DNA of 41,736 nt from Rhodococcus jostii NBRC 16295. Lineage in GTDB: Bacteria; Actinomycetota; Actinomycetes; Mycobacteriales; Mycobacteriaceae. A program made the position numbers and the translations under genes. Every line of letters starts with the position of its first letter. Positions within the stretch are counted from its first letter, which is position 1. The notes under the pieces are model-generated. The model was not told the DNA's origin. It did not search any database and was given only the letters and a program-made list of their open reading frames with translations. The DNA lies in contig NZ_BCWY01000083.1 of NCBI RefSeq assembly GCF_001894825.1, forward strand, positions 1-41,736, read 5' to 3'. Shown here piece after piece: positions 25,675 to 33,434 of the stretch.

Positions 25675-25714
25675 CCTGGCACCGCGCACAGCGACGGCCG
25701 CGCACGGTGCCTGG
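25675..25714. terminator. Candidate terminator between convergent methyltransferase and purQ
   Basis: GGCACCG (25678-25684) pairs with CGGTGCC (25705-25711), with two more base pairs beyond a T-T mismatch. The loop is long (20 bases, itself GC-rich), and there is no T-run, so the call is weak. Confidence 0.4.
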
Positions 25715-25719
25715 TCGGA

Positions 25720-26397
25720 TCAGGCCGAGATGACGCTGTCGAGGACGGAGTAGAACATGCCGAGCCCGTCGTCGCTGGGGCCGGTGAGGGCCTCGGTGGC
25801 GTGCTCCGGGTGCGGCATGAGACCCACGACGCGGCCGTTGGCCGACGAGATGCCGGCGATGCCGCGCTGCGAACCGTTCGGGTTGTCGCCGACGTAGCGG
25901 AACACCACGCGACCTTCACCCTCGAGCTCGTCGAGGACGTTCTCCGACGCCTGGTAGCGGCCCTCGCCGGACTTGAGCGGGACGAGGATCTCGGCACCCG
26001 GCTCGTAACGGGACGTCCACGCCGTCGACGCGGCCTCGACCTTCAGCCACTCGTCGCGGCAGATGAAGTGCAGACCCTGGTTGCGGGTGAGCGCGCCGGG
26101 CAGGAGGCCCGCCTCGCACAGCACCTGGAAGCCGTTGCAGATGCCGAGGACGGGCATACCGCCCTGCGCCGCCTGAACGACCTTGCCCATGACCGGGGCG
26201 AACCGGGCGATGGCGCCGCAGCGCAGGTAGTCGCCGTAGGAGAAGCCACCGGGAACGATGACGGCGTCGACACCCTTGAGGTCGGCGTCGCCGTGCCACA
26301 GGCTCACGGCCTCGCCGCCGGCGAGCGTCACCGCGCGGGCGGCGTCGACGTCGTCGAGGGTGCCGGGGAAAGTGATGACTCCGACGCGGGCGCTCAT
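25720..26397 (-). CDS. purQ: Phosphoribosylformylglycinamidine synthase glutaminase subunit PurQ
   Basis: PurQ releases ammonia from glutamine for PurL. The 225-residue class I amidotransferase has its nucleophile Cys87 in GICNGFQVL, PGGFSYGDYLRCGA at 49-62 and the His/Glu pair in PHPEHATE near the C-terminus. The ATG overlaps the purS stop as ATGA. The three FGAM synthase subunits are split in this genome: purS-purQ here and purL about 7 kb away on the same strand. Confidence 0.97.
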   Translation of the reverse strand: MSARVGVITFPGTLDDVDAARAVTLAGGEAVSLWHGDADLKGVDAVIVPGGFSYGDYLRCGAIARFAPVMGKVVQAAQGGMPVLGICNGFQVLCEAGLLPGALTRNQGLHFICRDEWLKVEAASTAWTSRYEPGAEILVPLKSGEGRYQASENVLDELEGEGRVVFRYVGDNPNGSQRGIAGISSANGRVVGLMPHPEHATEALTGPSDDGLGMFYSVLDSVISA

Positions 26398-26633
26398 GCT
26401 TCGACGCGCCTCACGGTCCAGTCCTCGATCACCGTGTTGGCCAGCAGGGCCTCGGCGATCTTCTCGAGCTGAGCGTCGTCGACACTGCCGTCGACCTCGA
26501 GCTCGAACCGCTTTCCCTGACGGACATCGGACACTCCAGCGAAGCCGAGCCGCGGCAGCGCTCCGACAATGGCCTGCCCCTGGGGGTCGAGGATCTCGGC
26601 CTTGGGCATGACTTCGACGACGACACGGGCCAC
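26394..26633 (-). CDS. purS: Phosphoribosylformylglycinamidine synthase subunit PurS
   Basis: PurS is the small scaffold joining PurL and PurQ and helping channel ammonia. A GTG at 26633 gives 79 residues beginning (V)ARVVVEVMPKAEI, the normal family start, and AAGGAG lies six bases before it. The frame remains open to an ATG 14 codons upstream, but those residues are not part of PurS. Other conserved parts are LDPQGQAI and DVRQGKRFELEVDG. It overlaps purQ and diverges from the metallo-hydrolase gene. Confidence 0.94.
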   Translation of the reverse strand: MARVVVEVMPKAEILDPQGQAIVGALPRLGFAGVSDVRQGKRFELEVDGSVDDAQLEKIAEALLANTVIEDWTVRRVEA

Positions 26634-26751
26634 GTGCTGCTCCTTGTTGTAGTGCGCGAGCCCAGAGTGGAACACTGGGCACCCGGAAGTTTACCGGGCT
26701 ACCTGCCTGCGGTTCGCATCGGACGAACGGGACGAGCCATGCTCGCAGGCG

Positions 26752-26757
26752 CATACT
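26752..26757 (+). promoter_or_regulatory. Candidate -10 box for the metallo-hydrolase gene
   Basis: CATACT (four of six bases to TATAAT) ends seven bases before the ATG at 26765, consistent with leaderless initiation. No SD is present. Confidence 0.3.
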
Positions 26758-26764
26758 CGAATTC

Positions 26765-27412
26765 ATGCGATTGACTCACTTCGGCCACAGCTGCGTCCTC
26801 GTCGAGTTGAACGGTTCCACCATCCTCTTCGATCCGGGCAACTTCTCCCACGGATTCGAAGGCATCACCGGACTGGACGCAATCCTGGTGACCCACCAGC
26901 ACCCCGACCACGTCGACCAGCAACGACTGCCCGCCCTCGTCGAGGCGAACCCCGGCGCGGCGCTGTACTCGGACCCGCAGACCGCGGCTCAGCTCGGCGG
27001 CGCCTGGACGGGGGTGCACGCCGGCGACGAGTTCGACATCGGCGACGTGCACGTCACCGGCACCGGCGGGAGGCACGCGGTGATCCACCCGGACATCCCG
27101 GTGATCGACAACACCGCATTCCTGCTCGGCGACGCCGGCAACCCCGCCCGGCTGATGCACCCGGGCGACTCCCTGTTCGTCCCGGAGCAGAAGGTCGACG
27201 TGCTCGCCTTGCCCGCCGCCGCGCCGTGGCTGAAGATCTCCGAGGCCATCGACTACCTGCGCGCCGTCGCACCGCGGGTCGCGGTGCCGATCCACCAGGC
27301 GATCATCGCGAACGAGGCCACCGGCATCTTCTACGGCCGCTACACGGACATGGCGCCCGAGGGCACCGAGTTCCGCACCATGCCGAGCGAGTCGAGCGTC
27401 GAGGTGGCCTGA
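26765..27412 (+). CDS. MBL-fold metal-dependent hydrolase (UlaG/YtnP-like L-ascorbate-lactonase type)
   Basis: The 215-residue protein starts with GHSC and has the metal-binding motif THQHPDHVD (His44, His46, Asp48, His49), with a further conserved histidine in HPGDSLF and in VPIHQA. It is the short, cytosolic metallo-beta-lactamase fold of the UPF0173/UlaG type; substrates of such proteins are diverse and mostly unknown. It is the only plus-strand gene between purS and the deacetylase-like gene and is followed by a strong inverted repeat. Confidence 0.85.
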   Translation: MRLTHFGHSCVLVELNGSTILFDPGNFSHGFEGITGLDAILVTHQHPDHVDQQRLPALVEANPGAALYSDPQTAAQLGGAWTGVHAGDEFDIGDVHVTGTGGRHAVIHPDIPVIDNTAFLLGDAGNPARLMHPGDSLFVPEQKVDVLALPAAAPWLKISEAIDYLRAVAPRVAVPIHQAIIANEATGIFYGRYTDMAPEGTEFRTMPSESSVEVA

Positions 27413-27416
27413 CGGC

Positions 27417-27462
27417 CCTGTGAGTACTTCTTAACCGCGGGCGGTTAACAAGTACTCACAGG
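27417..27462. terminator. 46-base near-perfect inverted repeat, bidirectional terminator
   Basis: Thirteen-base arms CCTGTGAGTACTT/AAGTACTCACAGG (27417-27429, 27450-27462) enclose eight-base arms TTAACCGC/GCGGTTAA (27431-27438, 27441-27448). Only one C-C mismatch and a two-base centre break the stem. It fills the whole space between two convergent genes. The AAGTACTC/TTAAC composition is unlike the surrounding GC-rich DNA. Confidence 0.8.
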
Positions 27463-28167
27463 TCAGGCGGCACCGATCTGCGGGATCCGCGGCCGCCAGC
27501 GGTAGACCTCGGGCTGGGCGCCGTGGTAGAGCGCGAGGTCGACGGCGTCGAGCATCGCCTGCCGCGGCCCCGACGTGCCGAGTTGCTTGGCGGTGACGGC
27601 GAGGCGCACCACTCCCCCGCGTCTGGCGGTCCGTCCGGAGCCGAGGACCAGTGCCCGGCACCACCACGGTTCGGCGCGGAATCCCTCACCGATCCCCAGC
27701 ACACGCGACCGCACCGACGTCTCGCGTTCGAGGTCGTGGATGGCGGTCATCGTGGCCAGCAGCCGGAACCCGGCGGACGGCAGGGCCGCGACGGCACCCT
27801 GCGACGCCAGCCAGCGGGGAGGAGCGAACAGTCTGGTGCGCAGTCCGGTCTGCTCCATCACCCGGTCCGCCGCGAGTAGTCGTAACCGCGCCTCGTGCTC
27901 GGGAAGCGAGGCGAATTCGGCGCGCCGGCGTTTGGTCGCGGCCTGGTCGTATCCGTGGAGGACGACGGCGTCGCCGCGGGATCGGCGCGCGCGGACCCAG
28001 TCCTGGGTCGCGGGGTCGTTGACCAGTCGATACTTGTCTTTCAGGCGCGGGGCGACAAGCAGCGACAGCGGCACTCCGCGCGCATCCATCTCCTCGGCGA
28101 ACGCGGCCGCGAAGTCGCGCGTCTCGTCCTTGATTCCTGACACCGACACGATCACCTGTCCGGTCAT
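27463..28167 (-). CDS. DUF2334 polysaccharide-deacetylase-like protein
   Basis: The 234-residue protein begins MTGQVIVSVSGIKDETRD and contains VLHGYDQ, which corresponds to the metal-ligand His region (HG/HGyxH) of DUF2334, a carbohydrate-esterase-4-related family, plus LFAPPRWLASQGAV typical of these proteins. No signal peptide is visible. Members may deacetylate a glycan or lipid-linked sugar, but no activity is known for this type. ATG 28167 is chosen; an upstream in-frame ATG at 28197 adds only MFTLSCHAGA. It ends directly at the inverted repeat. Confidence 0.75.
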   Translation of the reverse strand: MTGQVIVSVSGIKDETRDFAAAFAEEMDARGVPLSLLVAPRLKDKYRLVNDPATQDWVRARRSRGDAVVLHGYDQAATKRRRAEFASLPEHEARLRLLAADRVMEQTGLRTRLFAPPRWLASQGAVAALPSAGFRLLATMTAIHDLERETSVRSRVLGIGEGFRAEPWWCRALVLGSGRTARRGGVVRLAVTAKQLGTSGPRQAMLDAVDLALYHGAQPEVYRWRPRIPQIGAA

Positions 28168-28208
28168 GGCCCCAGCGTGACAGGACAACGTGAACACGAG
28201 GCAAAGCT

Positions 28209-28250
28209 CGTGCGCCTTTCTGGTAGTCGGAGCTACCGGAAAGGCGCACG
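28209..28250. terminator. Terminator downstream of the glutathione peroxidase gene
   Basis: An 18-pair stem with one G-T wobble (CGTGCGCCTTTCTGGTAG with CTACCGGAAAGGCGCACG) surrounds a six-base loop, 15 bases after the peroxidase stop on the minus strand. Confidence 0.8.
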
Positions 28251-28264
28251 GGCGGCGGAGCCGC

Positions 28265-28759
28265 CTACTTCGGCAGGACGGCCTCGATCGCGTCGACGAC
28301 CTCGGGGGCGTCGGGTTCGGTGCGGGGACGGAACCGGTTGACGACGGTGCCGTCGGGGGCGACGAGGAACTTCTCGAAGTTCCACTGGATGTCGCCCGCC
28401 GCTCCTTCGGCGTCGGTGGCCTTGGTCAGTTCCTCGTACAGCGGGTGCCGGTTGTCACCGTTCACCTCGATCTTCTCGAGCAACGGGAACGTGACGCCGT
28501 AGGTGGTGGAGCAGAAGGTCTCGATCTCTTCGGCGGTGCCGGGCTCCTGACCCATGAACTGGTTGCAGGGGACGCCGATCACGGTGAGTCCGCGGTCTGC
28601 ATAGTCGGTGGCCAGCTTCTCGAGGCCCTTGTACTGCGGGGTGAGCCCGCACTTCGAGGCGACGTTCACCACGAGGACGGCGCGACCGTCGTACTCGCTG
28701 AGTGAGGTCGGCGTGCCGCCGAGGGTGTTGATGCCGATGTTCTGAACAGGAGTCGTCAT
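28265..28759 (-). CDS. Glutathione/thioredoxin peroxidase (Gpx family)
   Basis: The 164-residue thioredoxin-fold peroxidase has Cys37 in NVASKCGLTPQY (a cysteine, not selenocysteine enzyme), GVPCNQFMGQEPG and WNFEKFLV, which together give the Cys-Gln-Trp catalytic set. Actinobacteria generally lack glutathione, so the reductant is more likely thioredoxin or mycothiol-linked; that is from family knowledge. Hydroperoxide reduction in the cytosol is the expected role. Start ATG 28759 gives the normal N-terminus; the frame stays open upstream by chance. Confidence 0.93.
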   Translation of the reverse strand: MTTPVQNIGINTLGGTPTSLSEYDGRAVLVVNVASKCGLTPQYKGLEKLATDYADRGLTVIGVPCNQFMGQEPGTAEEIETFCSTTYGVTFPLLEKIEVNGDNRHPLYEELTKATDAEGAAGDIQWNFEKFLVAPDGTVVNRFRPRTEPDAPEVVDAIEAVLPK

Positions 28760-28778
28760 GTGCACCAAGGTAGCCAAC

Positions 28779-28826
28779 AAACCTCTGTGCGCCCAGGCTT
28801 CGAATCGCCCGGGCGCACAGAGGTTT
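28779..28826. terminator. Terminator downstream of the dicarboxylate transporter gene
   Basis: Sixteen-base perfect arms (AAACCTCTGTGCGCCC/GGGCGCACAGAGGTTT) flank a 16-base loop. It begins 17 bases after the transporter stop on the minus strand and ends in TTT, so it isolates the transporter transcript from the peroxidase gene. Confidence 0.75.
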
Positions 28827-28842
28827 ACTTTCGGAGAGGTTG

Positions 28843-30228
28843 TCAGCTCTTCACGAGCACCCGCTGCTCGTTCTCTGCGGGGGTCTCGGTGGCCTGCTCC
28901 TCGACCACTTCGCCGTGGCCGTCGTCGACCATCGTCGACTCGTCGAACGGGAGCTTGCCGTCGAGAACGGTGCGGACGCGCTCGTTGTCGATCGTGTTGG
29001 TCCAGGAACCGACGAGCAGGGTGGCGACGGCGTTGCCGGAGAAGTTCGTGACCGCGCGGGCCTCGGACATGAACCGGTCGATGCCGACGATGAGGCCGAC
29101 GCCGTCGAGCAGTTCGGGACGGTGGCTCTGCAGCCCACCGGCGAGGGTGGCCAGCCCGGCGCCGGAGACTCCGGCAGCACCCTTGGACGCGATGATCATG
29201 AACACCAGCAGCGACAGCTGCTCGGGGAACGACAGCGGCTGTCCCATCGCGTCGGCGATGAAGATCGAGGCCATGGTCAGGTAGATCGCCGTGCCGTCGA
29301 GGTTGAACGAGTAGCCGGTGGGGACGACGACACCGACGGTGGTGCGCTCGACGCCGACGTGCTCCATCTTCGCGATCAGTCGCGGCAGGGCGGACTCGGA
29401 CGAGGACGTGGCGAAGATCAGAAGGTACTCGCGGGCCAGGTACTTCACGAGCTTGAAGATCGAGACGCCGGCGACGACGCGGAGCACGGATCCGAGGACA
29501 CCGAACACGAAGATCAGGCAGGTCAGGTAGAAGCCGAGCATCAGGGTGGCGAGCTGGACGACGGCACCGAGACCGGTCTGGCCGACGACGTTCGCGATGG
29601 CGCCGAAGGCACCGATCGGCGCGAGCCACAGGATCATCGACAGGATCTTGAAGACGAGCTTCTGGACGTGGCCGACACCGCGCAGGATCGGCTCACCCTG
29701 CTTGCCGAGGGCCTGCAGTCCGAAGCCGACGAGCAGCGCGACGAACAGGGTCTGCAGCACGCTTCCCTCGGTCAGCGCCGACATCAGCGATGTGGGGATG
29801 ATCGACTGCAGGAAGTCCATGGTGCCGCCGGCGCCGTGGGCCTTCTCGGCGAGCGCGGCACCGGTTCCGGCGGTGTCTGCGCTGATGTTCAGGCCGGAGC
29901 CCGGGTTGAGGAGGTTTCCGACGACGAGGCCGATGCCGAGGGCGACGGTCGACATGCCGATGAAGTAGGTGAGGGCGAGTCCGCCGACCTTGCCGACCTT
30001 GGCGGCGGCCTTCACGGATCCGATGCCGAGCACGATCGTGCAGAAGATGACCGGGCTGATCATCATCTTGATCAGGTCGACGAACATCGTGCCGAGCACG
30101 CCGAGCGACTTGCCGACCTCCGGAGCCAGCCACCCGACGAGGATGCCCGCGACGACGGCGACGATGACCCCCATGTACAACCAGTGTGTCCGGTCGCGCT
30201 TCTTGGTCTTCCCTGTCGCAGTACTCAT
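28843..30228 (-). CDS. dctA: DctA-type C4-dicarboxylate:cation symporter
   Basis: The 461-residue membrane protein belongs to the DAACS family. It has the serine-rich re-entrant loop ATSSSESALPRL, the substrate/cation motif TGYSFNLDGTAIYLTMASIF and a late segment FMSEARAVTNFSGNAVATLLVG, matching DctA for succinate, fumarate and malate rather than glutamate transporters. Charged, acidic residues end the protein. ATG 30228 follows GGAGGA at seven bases. The neighbouring sensor/regulator pair is of the kind that controls DctA in other bacteria, supporting C4-dicarboxylate or citrate as substrate. Confidence 0.9.
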   Translation of the reverse strand: MSTATGKTKKRDRTHWLYMGVIVAVVAGILVGWLAPEVGKSLGVLGTMFVDLIKMMISPVIFCTIVLGIGSVKAAAKVGKVGGLALTYFIGMSTVALGIGLVVGNLLNPGSGLNISADTAGTGAALAEKAHGAGGTMDFLQSIIPTSLMSALTEGSVLQTLFVALLVGFGLQALGKQGEPILRGVGHVQKLVFKILSMILWLAPIGAFGAIANVVGQTGLGAVVQLATLMLGFYLTCLIFVFGVLGSVLRVVAGVSIFKLVKYLAREYLLIFATSSSESALPRLIAKMEHVGVERTTVGVVVPTGYSFNLDGTAIYLTMASIFIADAMGQPLSFPEQLSLLVFMIIASKGAAGVSGAGLATLAGGLQSHRPELLDGVGLIVGIDRFMSEARAVTNFSGNAVATLLVGSWTNTIDNERVRTVLDGKLPFDESTMVDDGHGEVVEEQATETPAENEQRVLVKS

Positions 30229-30276
30229 GGGATTGTCCTCCAATTCGAGTGGCAAGCTGATCGGTGAGGCCGGGTA

Positions 30277-30290
30277 GTGACCGCGATCAC
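30277..30290. promoter_or_regulatory. CRP/GlxR-type site between dctA and the two-component genes
   Basis: GTGACCGCGATCAC matches the GTGA-N6-TCAC core of the CRP/GlxR consensus and lies about 49 bases upstream of the dctA ATG and 45-99 bases before the sensor gene. A cAMP-receptor protein would fit carbon-source control of an organic acid transporter. Confidence 0.55.
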
Positions 30291-30308
30291 GTCTTGGAAG
30301 AATCTTCT

Positions 30309-30320
30309 AAGCGATCGCTT
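30309..30320. promoter_or_regulatory. 12-base palindrome, possible response-regulator site
   Basis: AAGCGATCGCTT is a perfect palindrome next to a shorter dyad, GAAGAATCTTC (30298-30308), in the dctA/sensor intergenic region. It may be bound by the CitB-type regulator, but short palindromes are common and this is inference. Confidence 0.35.
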
Positions 30321-30388
30321 GGCTGGAGAAGTTTGTGTTCATTACGTTCAGGAGAAGTGCATTGCCTCACCATCCGCCGAGACGGCAC

Positions 30389-31954
30389 ATGAGCGTCGCG
30401 CGGCAGCTCTTTCTCCTGCAGCTGGTCGTGTTGGTGCTGGTCATCGCCGCGGGGACCGCGCTGGCGGTCCTCGATCAACGTCGCGACAGCGACGAGACCA
30501 CCCGACGCGCTGTCACGGCCGTCGCCACCGCGCTGGCCCTGTCGGACGGCACCGTCGACGCATTGCGGTCGCCCGACCCGACGGCGGTGCTGCAGCCGCA
30601 GACCGAGCGGATCCGCGCCGCGACCGGCACCGATTTCATCGTCGTGATGACTCCCGCCGGTATCCGCTTCACCCACACCAACCCGGAGCTGATCGGCGGC
30701 CTGTTCTCCGGGAACATCGACCGGGCTCTCCGTGGGGAGACGTTCACGGAGACGTACGCCGGTTCGCTCGGACCGTCGATCCGCGCCGTCGCCCCGGTCT
30801 ACGACGGCGACCGGATCGCGGGTCTCGTCTCGGTCGGCGTCACGAGGGAGAAGATCGGCGACCAGTTCGCGGCGAGCCTGCCGACCATCTTCGCGGTCGC
30901 CGCGATCGGCCTGGCCGTCTCGGCGGCGGGGTCGTTCCTGCTCAGCAGGCGCCTGCGCCGTCAGACGCTGGGGATGGCGCCCGACGAACTGCGCCAGATG
31001 TACGAGCACCACGACGCCGTCCTGCACTCGATCGGCGAGGGCCTGGTGGTGCTCGGCCGCGACGGCAACGACACCGCGGAGGCCGAAGTGGTCAACGACG
31101 AAGCACGCCGGCTCCTCGACCTCCCCGAGGGCCCGGTGCCCCTGTCCGCGCTTCCGGAGTCGCTGCGGCTGTCACAGGAAGGCGACTCACGCGACGAGGT
31201 GCACGTGACCTCCGACCGCGTGCTGCTCGTCAGCCGGGAACCGGTGACGTGGGAGGGACAGCGACTGGGAACGGTGCTGACGTTGCGGGATCGCACCGAA
31301 TTGCAAAGCATCATGGGCGAACTCGATTCCGTGCGCGGTTTCGCGGAGTCGCTGCGGTCGCAGGCGCACGAATCGGCGAACCGCCTGCACACGATCATCA
31401 CGATGGTCGAACTGGGCCGCTACGACGACGCGATCGCGTTCGCCACCGAGGATCTGCGGTTGTCGCAGGAGCTGATCGACCGCCTGATGACGGCGGTCCA
31501 CGAACCCGCCCTGGCCGCGCTGCTGCTCGGCAAGGTGGGGGTGGCCGGCGAACGGGGAGTCGACCTGACCGTCACCGAGGACACCGCGCTCGGACCCGTT
31601 GCGCCACTCAGTGCGCGTGAACTCGTCACGCTGGTGGGTAATCTCGTGGACAACGCGATCGACGCCGCCCGCGGTGCGACGGAGTCGCCCGGAGAGGATG
31701 CGTGGGTGGAAGTGACCGTCCGTCAGGAGGATTCGATGATGGTGGTGCGGGTGGCCGACAGCGGACCCGGCATTCCCGCCGACGAACTCGACAAGGCGGT
31801 CACGCGCGGCTATTCCACCAAGTCGGGTCAGCGCGGCCTGGGGCTGGCACTGGTCGCCCAGGTGGTTGCCCGGCACGGGGGGACGATCCGCACGGAGCCG
31901 TCACTCGGATCGATGATCGTCGTCGAGATCCCGATCGAGGGAGACGCCTCGTGA
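30389..31954 (+). CDS. CitA/DcuS-family sensor histidine kinase
   Basis: The 521-residue kinase has a membrane helix at about 8-28, a periplasmic PASp sensor domain (to about 160) with a GLFSGNIDRALRGETFTE segment, a second helix near 166-186, a cytoplasmic PAS domain (about 205-305), an H-box with the phospho-accepting His327 (RSQAHESANRLHTI) and an ATPase domain ending GIPADELDKAV...GQRGLGLALV. Family members sense citrate or C4-dicarboxylates. ATG 30389 lies just before the first helix; GTG 30335 and TTG 30362 have better SD-like sequence (GGAG) and would add 18 or 9 residues. It overlaps the regulator gene. Confidence 0.88.
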   Translation: MSVARQLFLLQLVVLVLVIAAGTALAVLDQRRDSDETTRRAVTAVATALALSDGTVDALRSPDPTAVLQPQTERIRAATGTDFIVVMTPAGIRFTHTNPELIGGLFSGNIDRALRGETFTETYAGSLGPSIRAVAPVYDGDRIAGLVSVGVTREKIGDQFAASLPTIFAVAAIGLAVSAAGSFLLSRRLRRQTLGMAPDELRQMYEHHDAVLHSIGEGLVVLGRDGNDTAEAEVVNDEARRLLDLPEGPVPLSALPESLRLSQEGDSRDEVHVTSDRVLLVSREPVTWEGQRLGTVLTLRDRTELQSIMGELDSVRGFAESLRSQAHESANRLHTIITMVELGRYDDAIAFATEDLRLSQELIDRLMTAVHEPALAALLLGKVGVAGERGVDLTVTEDTALGPVAPLSARELVTLVGNLVDNAIDAARGATESPGEDAWVEVTVRQEDSMMVVRVADSGPGIPADELDKAVTRGYSTKSGQRGLGLALVAQVVARHGGTIRTEPSLGSMIVVEIPIEGDAS

Positions 31955-32640
31955 TCCGTGTGATGATCGTCGAGGACGAACCGCTCATCGCGGAGGCGCA
32001 TCGGGCGTATGTGGAACGGATACCGGGCTTTTCGGTGCACACCGTCGTGCACGACGGCAACGGGGCCATGCGCGCGGTCGCCGCCGCGAACGCCAGCGAC
32101 GACCCCATCGACCTCGTCCTGCTCGACATCGGCCTGCCGGATGCCAGCGGACTCGACGTCGCCGCCGCGCTCAGCGGCGTGCGGCCGAGTCCCGACGTGA
32201 TCGCGGTGACCTCGGCCCGCGACCTCGAGATGGTCCGCACCGCCGTGGCCCGCGGAATCGCATTGTATCTGCTGAAGCCGTTCACGTTCGCGGCGTTCCG
32301 CGACAAACTCGAGCGGTACCGGGAGTTCCGCGACGCCCTGCCCGCCGGAAGCAACGCGCTGAGCCAGCACGACATCGACCGGGCGATGTCGGCGCTGCGC
32401 ACGTCCGACGAGCGCGCGACGTCACCGAAAGGTGTTGCACCACAGACCCTCGACCACGTGTCAGCGTGTGTGCGGGATGCCGCCGGACCGCTCACCGCGG
32501 CCGAGGTGGCCGCGAGCATCGGGGTCTCCCGGGTCACGGCGTGGCGCTATCTCGAACGCCTCGCCGACGACGGCGTCCTCACCCGGCACACCGAGTACGG
32601 CCGGGCGGGACGTCCACAGATTCGGTACGCGCTGCGCTGA
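31951..32640 (+). CDS. CitB/DcuR-family response regulator
   Basis: The 229-residue regulator has a receiver domain with phosphorylation site Asp59 (LVLLDIGLPD) and the switch lysine in YLLKPFTF, then a C-terminal helix-turn-helix (TAAEVAASIGVSRVTAWRYL) of the CitT type. The GTG start overlaps the kinase stop as GTGA, so the pair is coupled. It is the cognate partner of the kinase and its likely target is the divergent dctA gene, since this arrangement is typical of the CitAB/DctSR systems. Confidence 0.9.
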   Translation: MIRVMIVEDEPLIAEAHRAYVERIPGFSVHTVVHDGNGAMRAVAAANASDDPIDLVLLDIGLPDASGLDVAAALSGVRPSPDVIAVTSARDLEMVRTAVARGIALYLLKPFTFAAFRDKLERYREFRDALPAGSNALSQHDIDRAMSALRTSDERATSPKGVAPQTLDHVSACVRDAAGPLTAAEVAASIGVSRVTAWRYLERLADDGVLTRHTEYGRAGRPQIRYALR

Positions 32641-32723
32641 CCCCCGTAACGAACCGGCCACACCGCGCGAGACACTGAGTGAGGCGAAGTATCTCCTGTC
32701 GGGGGACGACGCAGGGAGAACAC

Positions 32724-33260
32724 ATGAAGACTCGCGCAGCAGCAGCGGCAGGGTTTCTGACGGTAGCGACGGCGACCGCGCTCACCGGATGCACCGGCGG
32801 AGACACCGCGGCGGCACCGCTCACCCCGGCCGCAGCGCAGGGCGGGCCCTGCCTCGACCTCGATTCCACACTGGTCACCGACGCGTTCGCGACGCTCGGC
32901 GACGCACCGGGTGGCGACCCGTGGGTAGCGGGCACCGCCTCCGATGCTTCCGGCGAACACTGCCCGCAACTCGTGTGGGCCACCGCGGAGACGCCCATGG
33001 GGACGGTGAGTTCGCCGACCCAGGTGCTGTTCTTCCACGACGGCACCTACCTCGGTACGGCCACGGCCGAATCGTATGCCTACACCCGCGTGGTCGGATC
33101 CACCGACGATGCGGTCTCGGTGGAGTACAAGTGGCTCGGCGACCAGGACGCCCACTGCTGCCCGTCGGGCGGACCCGCGGTCATCACCTACACCTGGGAC
33201 GGGTCCCAGGTGGTCATGGAGCAACCGTTGCCGCCGGAGATGCTCGACTCCTACAACTGA
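32724..33260 (+). CDS. LppP/LprE-type secreted lipoprotein
   Basis: The 178-residue product begins with a basic residue pair, a hydrophobic stretch and a lipobox LTGC at 20-23, so Cys23 would be lipidated. The mature part has the cysteine-containing segments GPCLDL, EHCPQLVW and DAHCCPSGGPAVITYTWDGSQV, and matches the mycobacterial LppP/LprE family, whose function is unknown. AGGGAG before ATG 32724 is a good SD. It is expressed on its own, with an 83-base upstream space. Confidence 0.8.
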   Translation: MKTRAAAAAGFLTVATATALTGCTGGDTAAAPLTPAAAQGGPCLDLDSTLVTDAFATLGDAPGGDPWVAGTASDASGEHCPQLVWATAETPMGTVSSPTQVLFFHDGTYLGTATAESYAYTRVVGSTDDAVSVEYKWLGDQDAHCCPSGGPAVITYTWDGSQVVMEQPLPPEMLDSYN

Positions 33261-33358
33261 CCGCACCTTAGTGGCGGCGAGCGTGACTGCAGCACAACAG
33301 CATCGGCAAAGCGGTGTTTCCGGGCCGAGCGGGGGCGAGAAAACCCCTCGACAGAGGT

Positions 33359-33374
33359 TGTGACCTGCATCACA
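33359..33374. promoter_or_regulatory. Perfect CRP/GlxR-type site upstream of the small secreted peptide gene
   Basis: TGTGACCTGCATCACA is an exact TGTGA-N6-TCACA, the consensus I know for CRP and corynebacterial/mycobacterial GlxR/Crp. It lies 60 bases upstream of the ATG at 33435. No -10 could be placed convincingly, so whether it activates or represses is open. Confidence 0.7.
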
Positions 33375-33434
33375 TCGGTGGACGATGAGGAGGAGTCACC
33401 TCCGGCTCGTAGTCACTCAGTCAAGGACTTCACG

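Noticed and set aside
27419..27460. TGTGA ... TCACA ends resembling a CRP/GlxR site
   Set aside because: The spacing is far too long; it is the outer arm of the terminator repeat between convergent genes.
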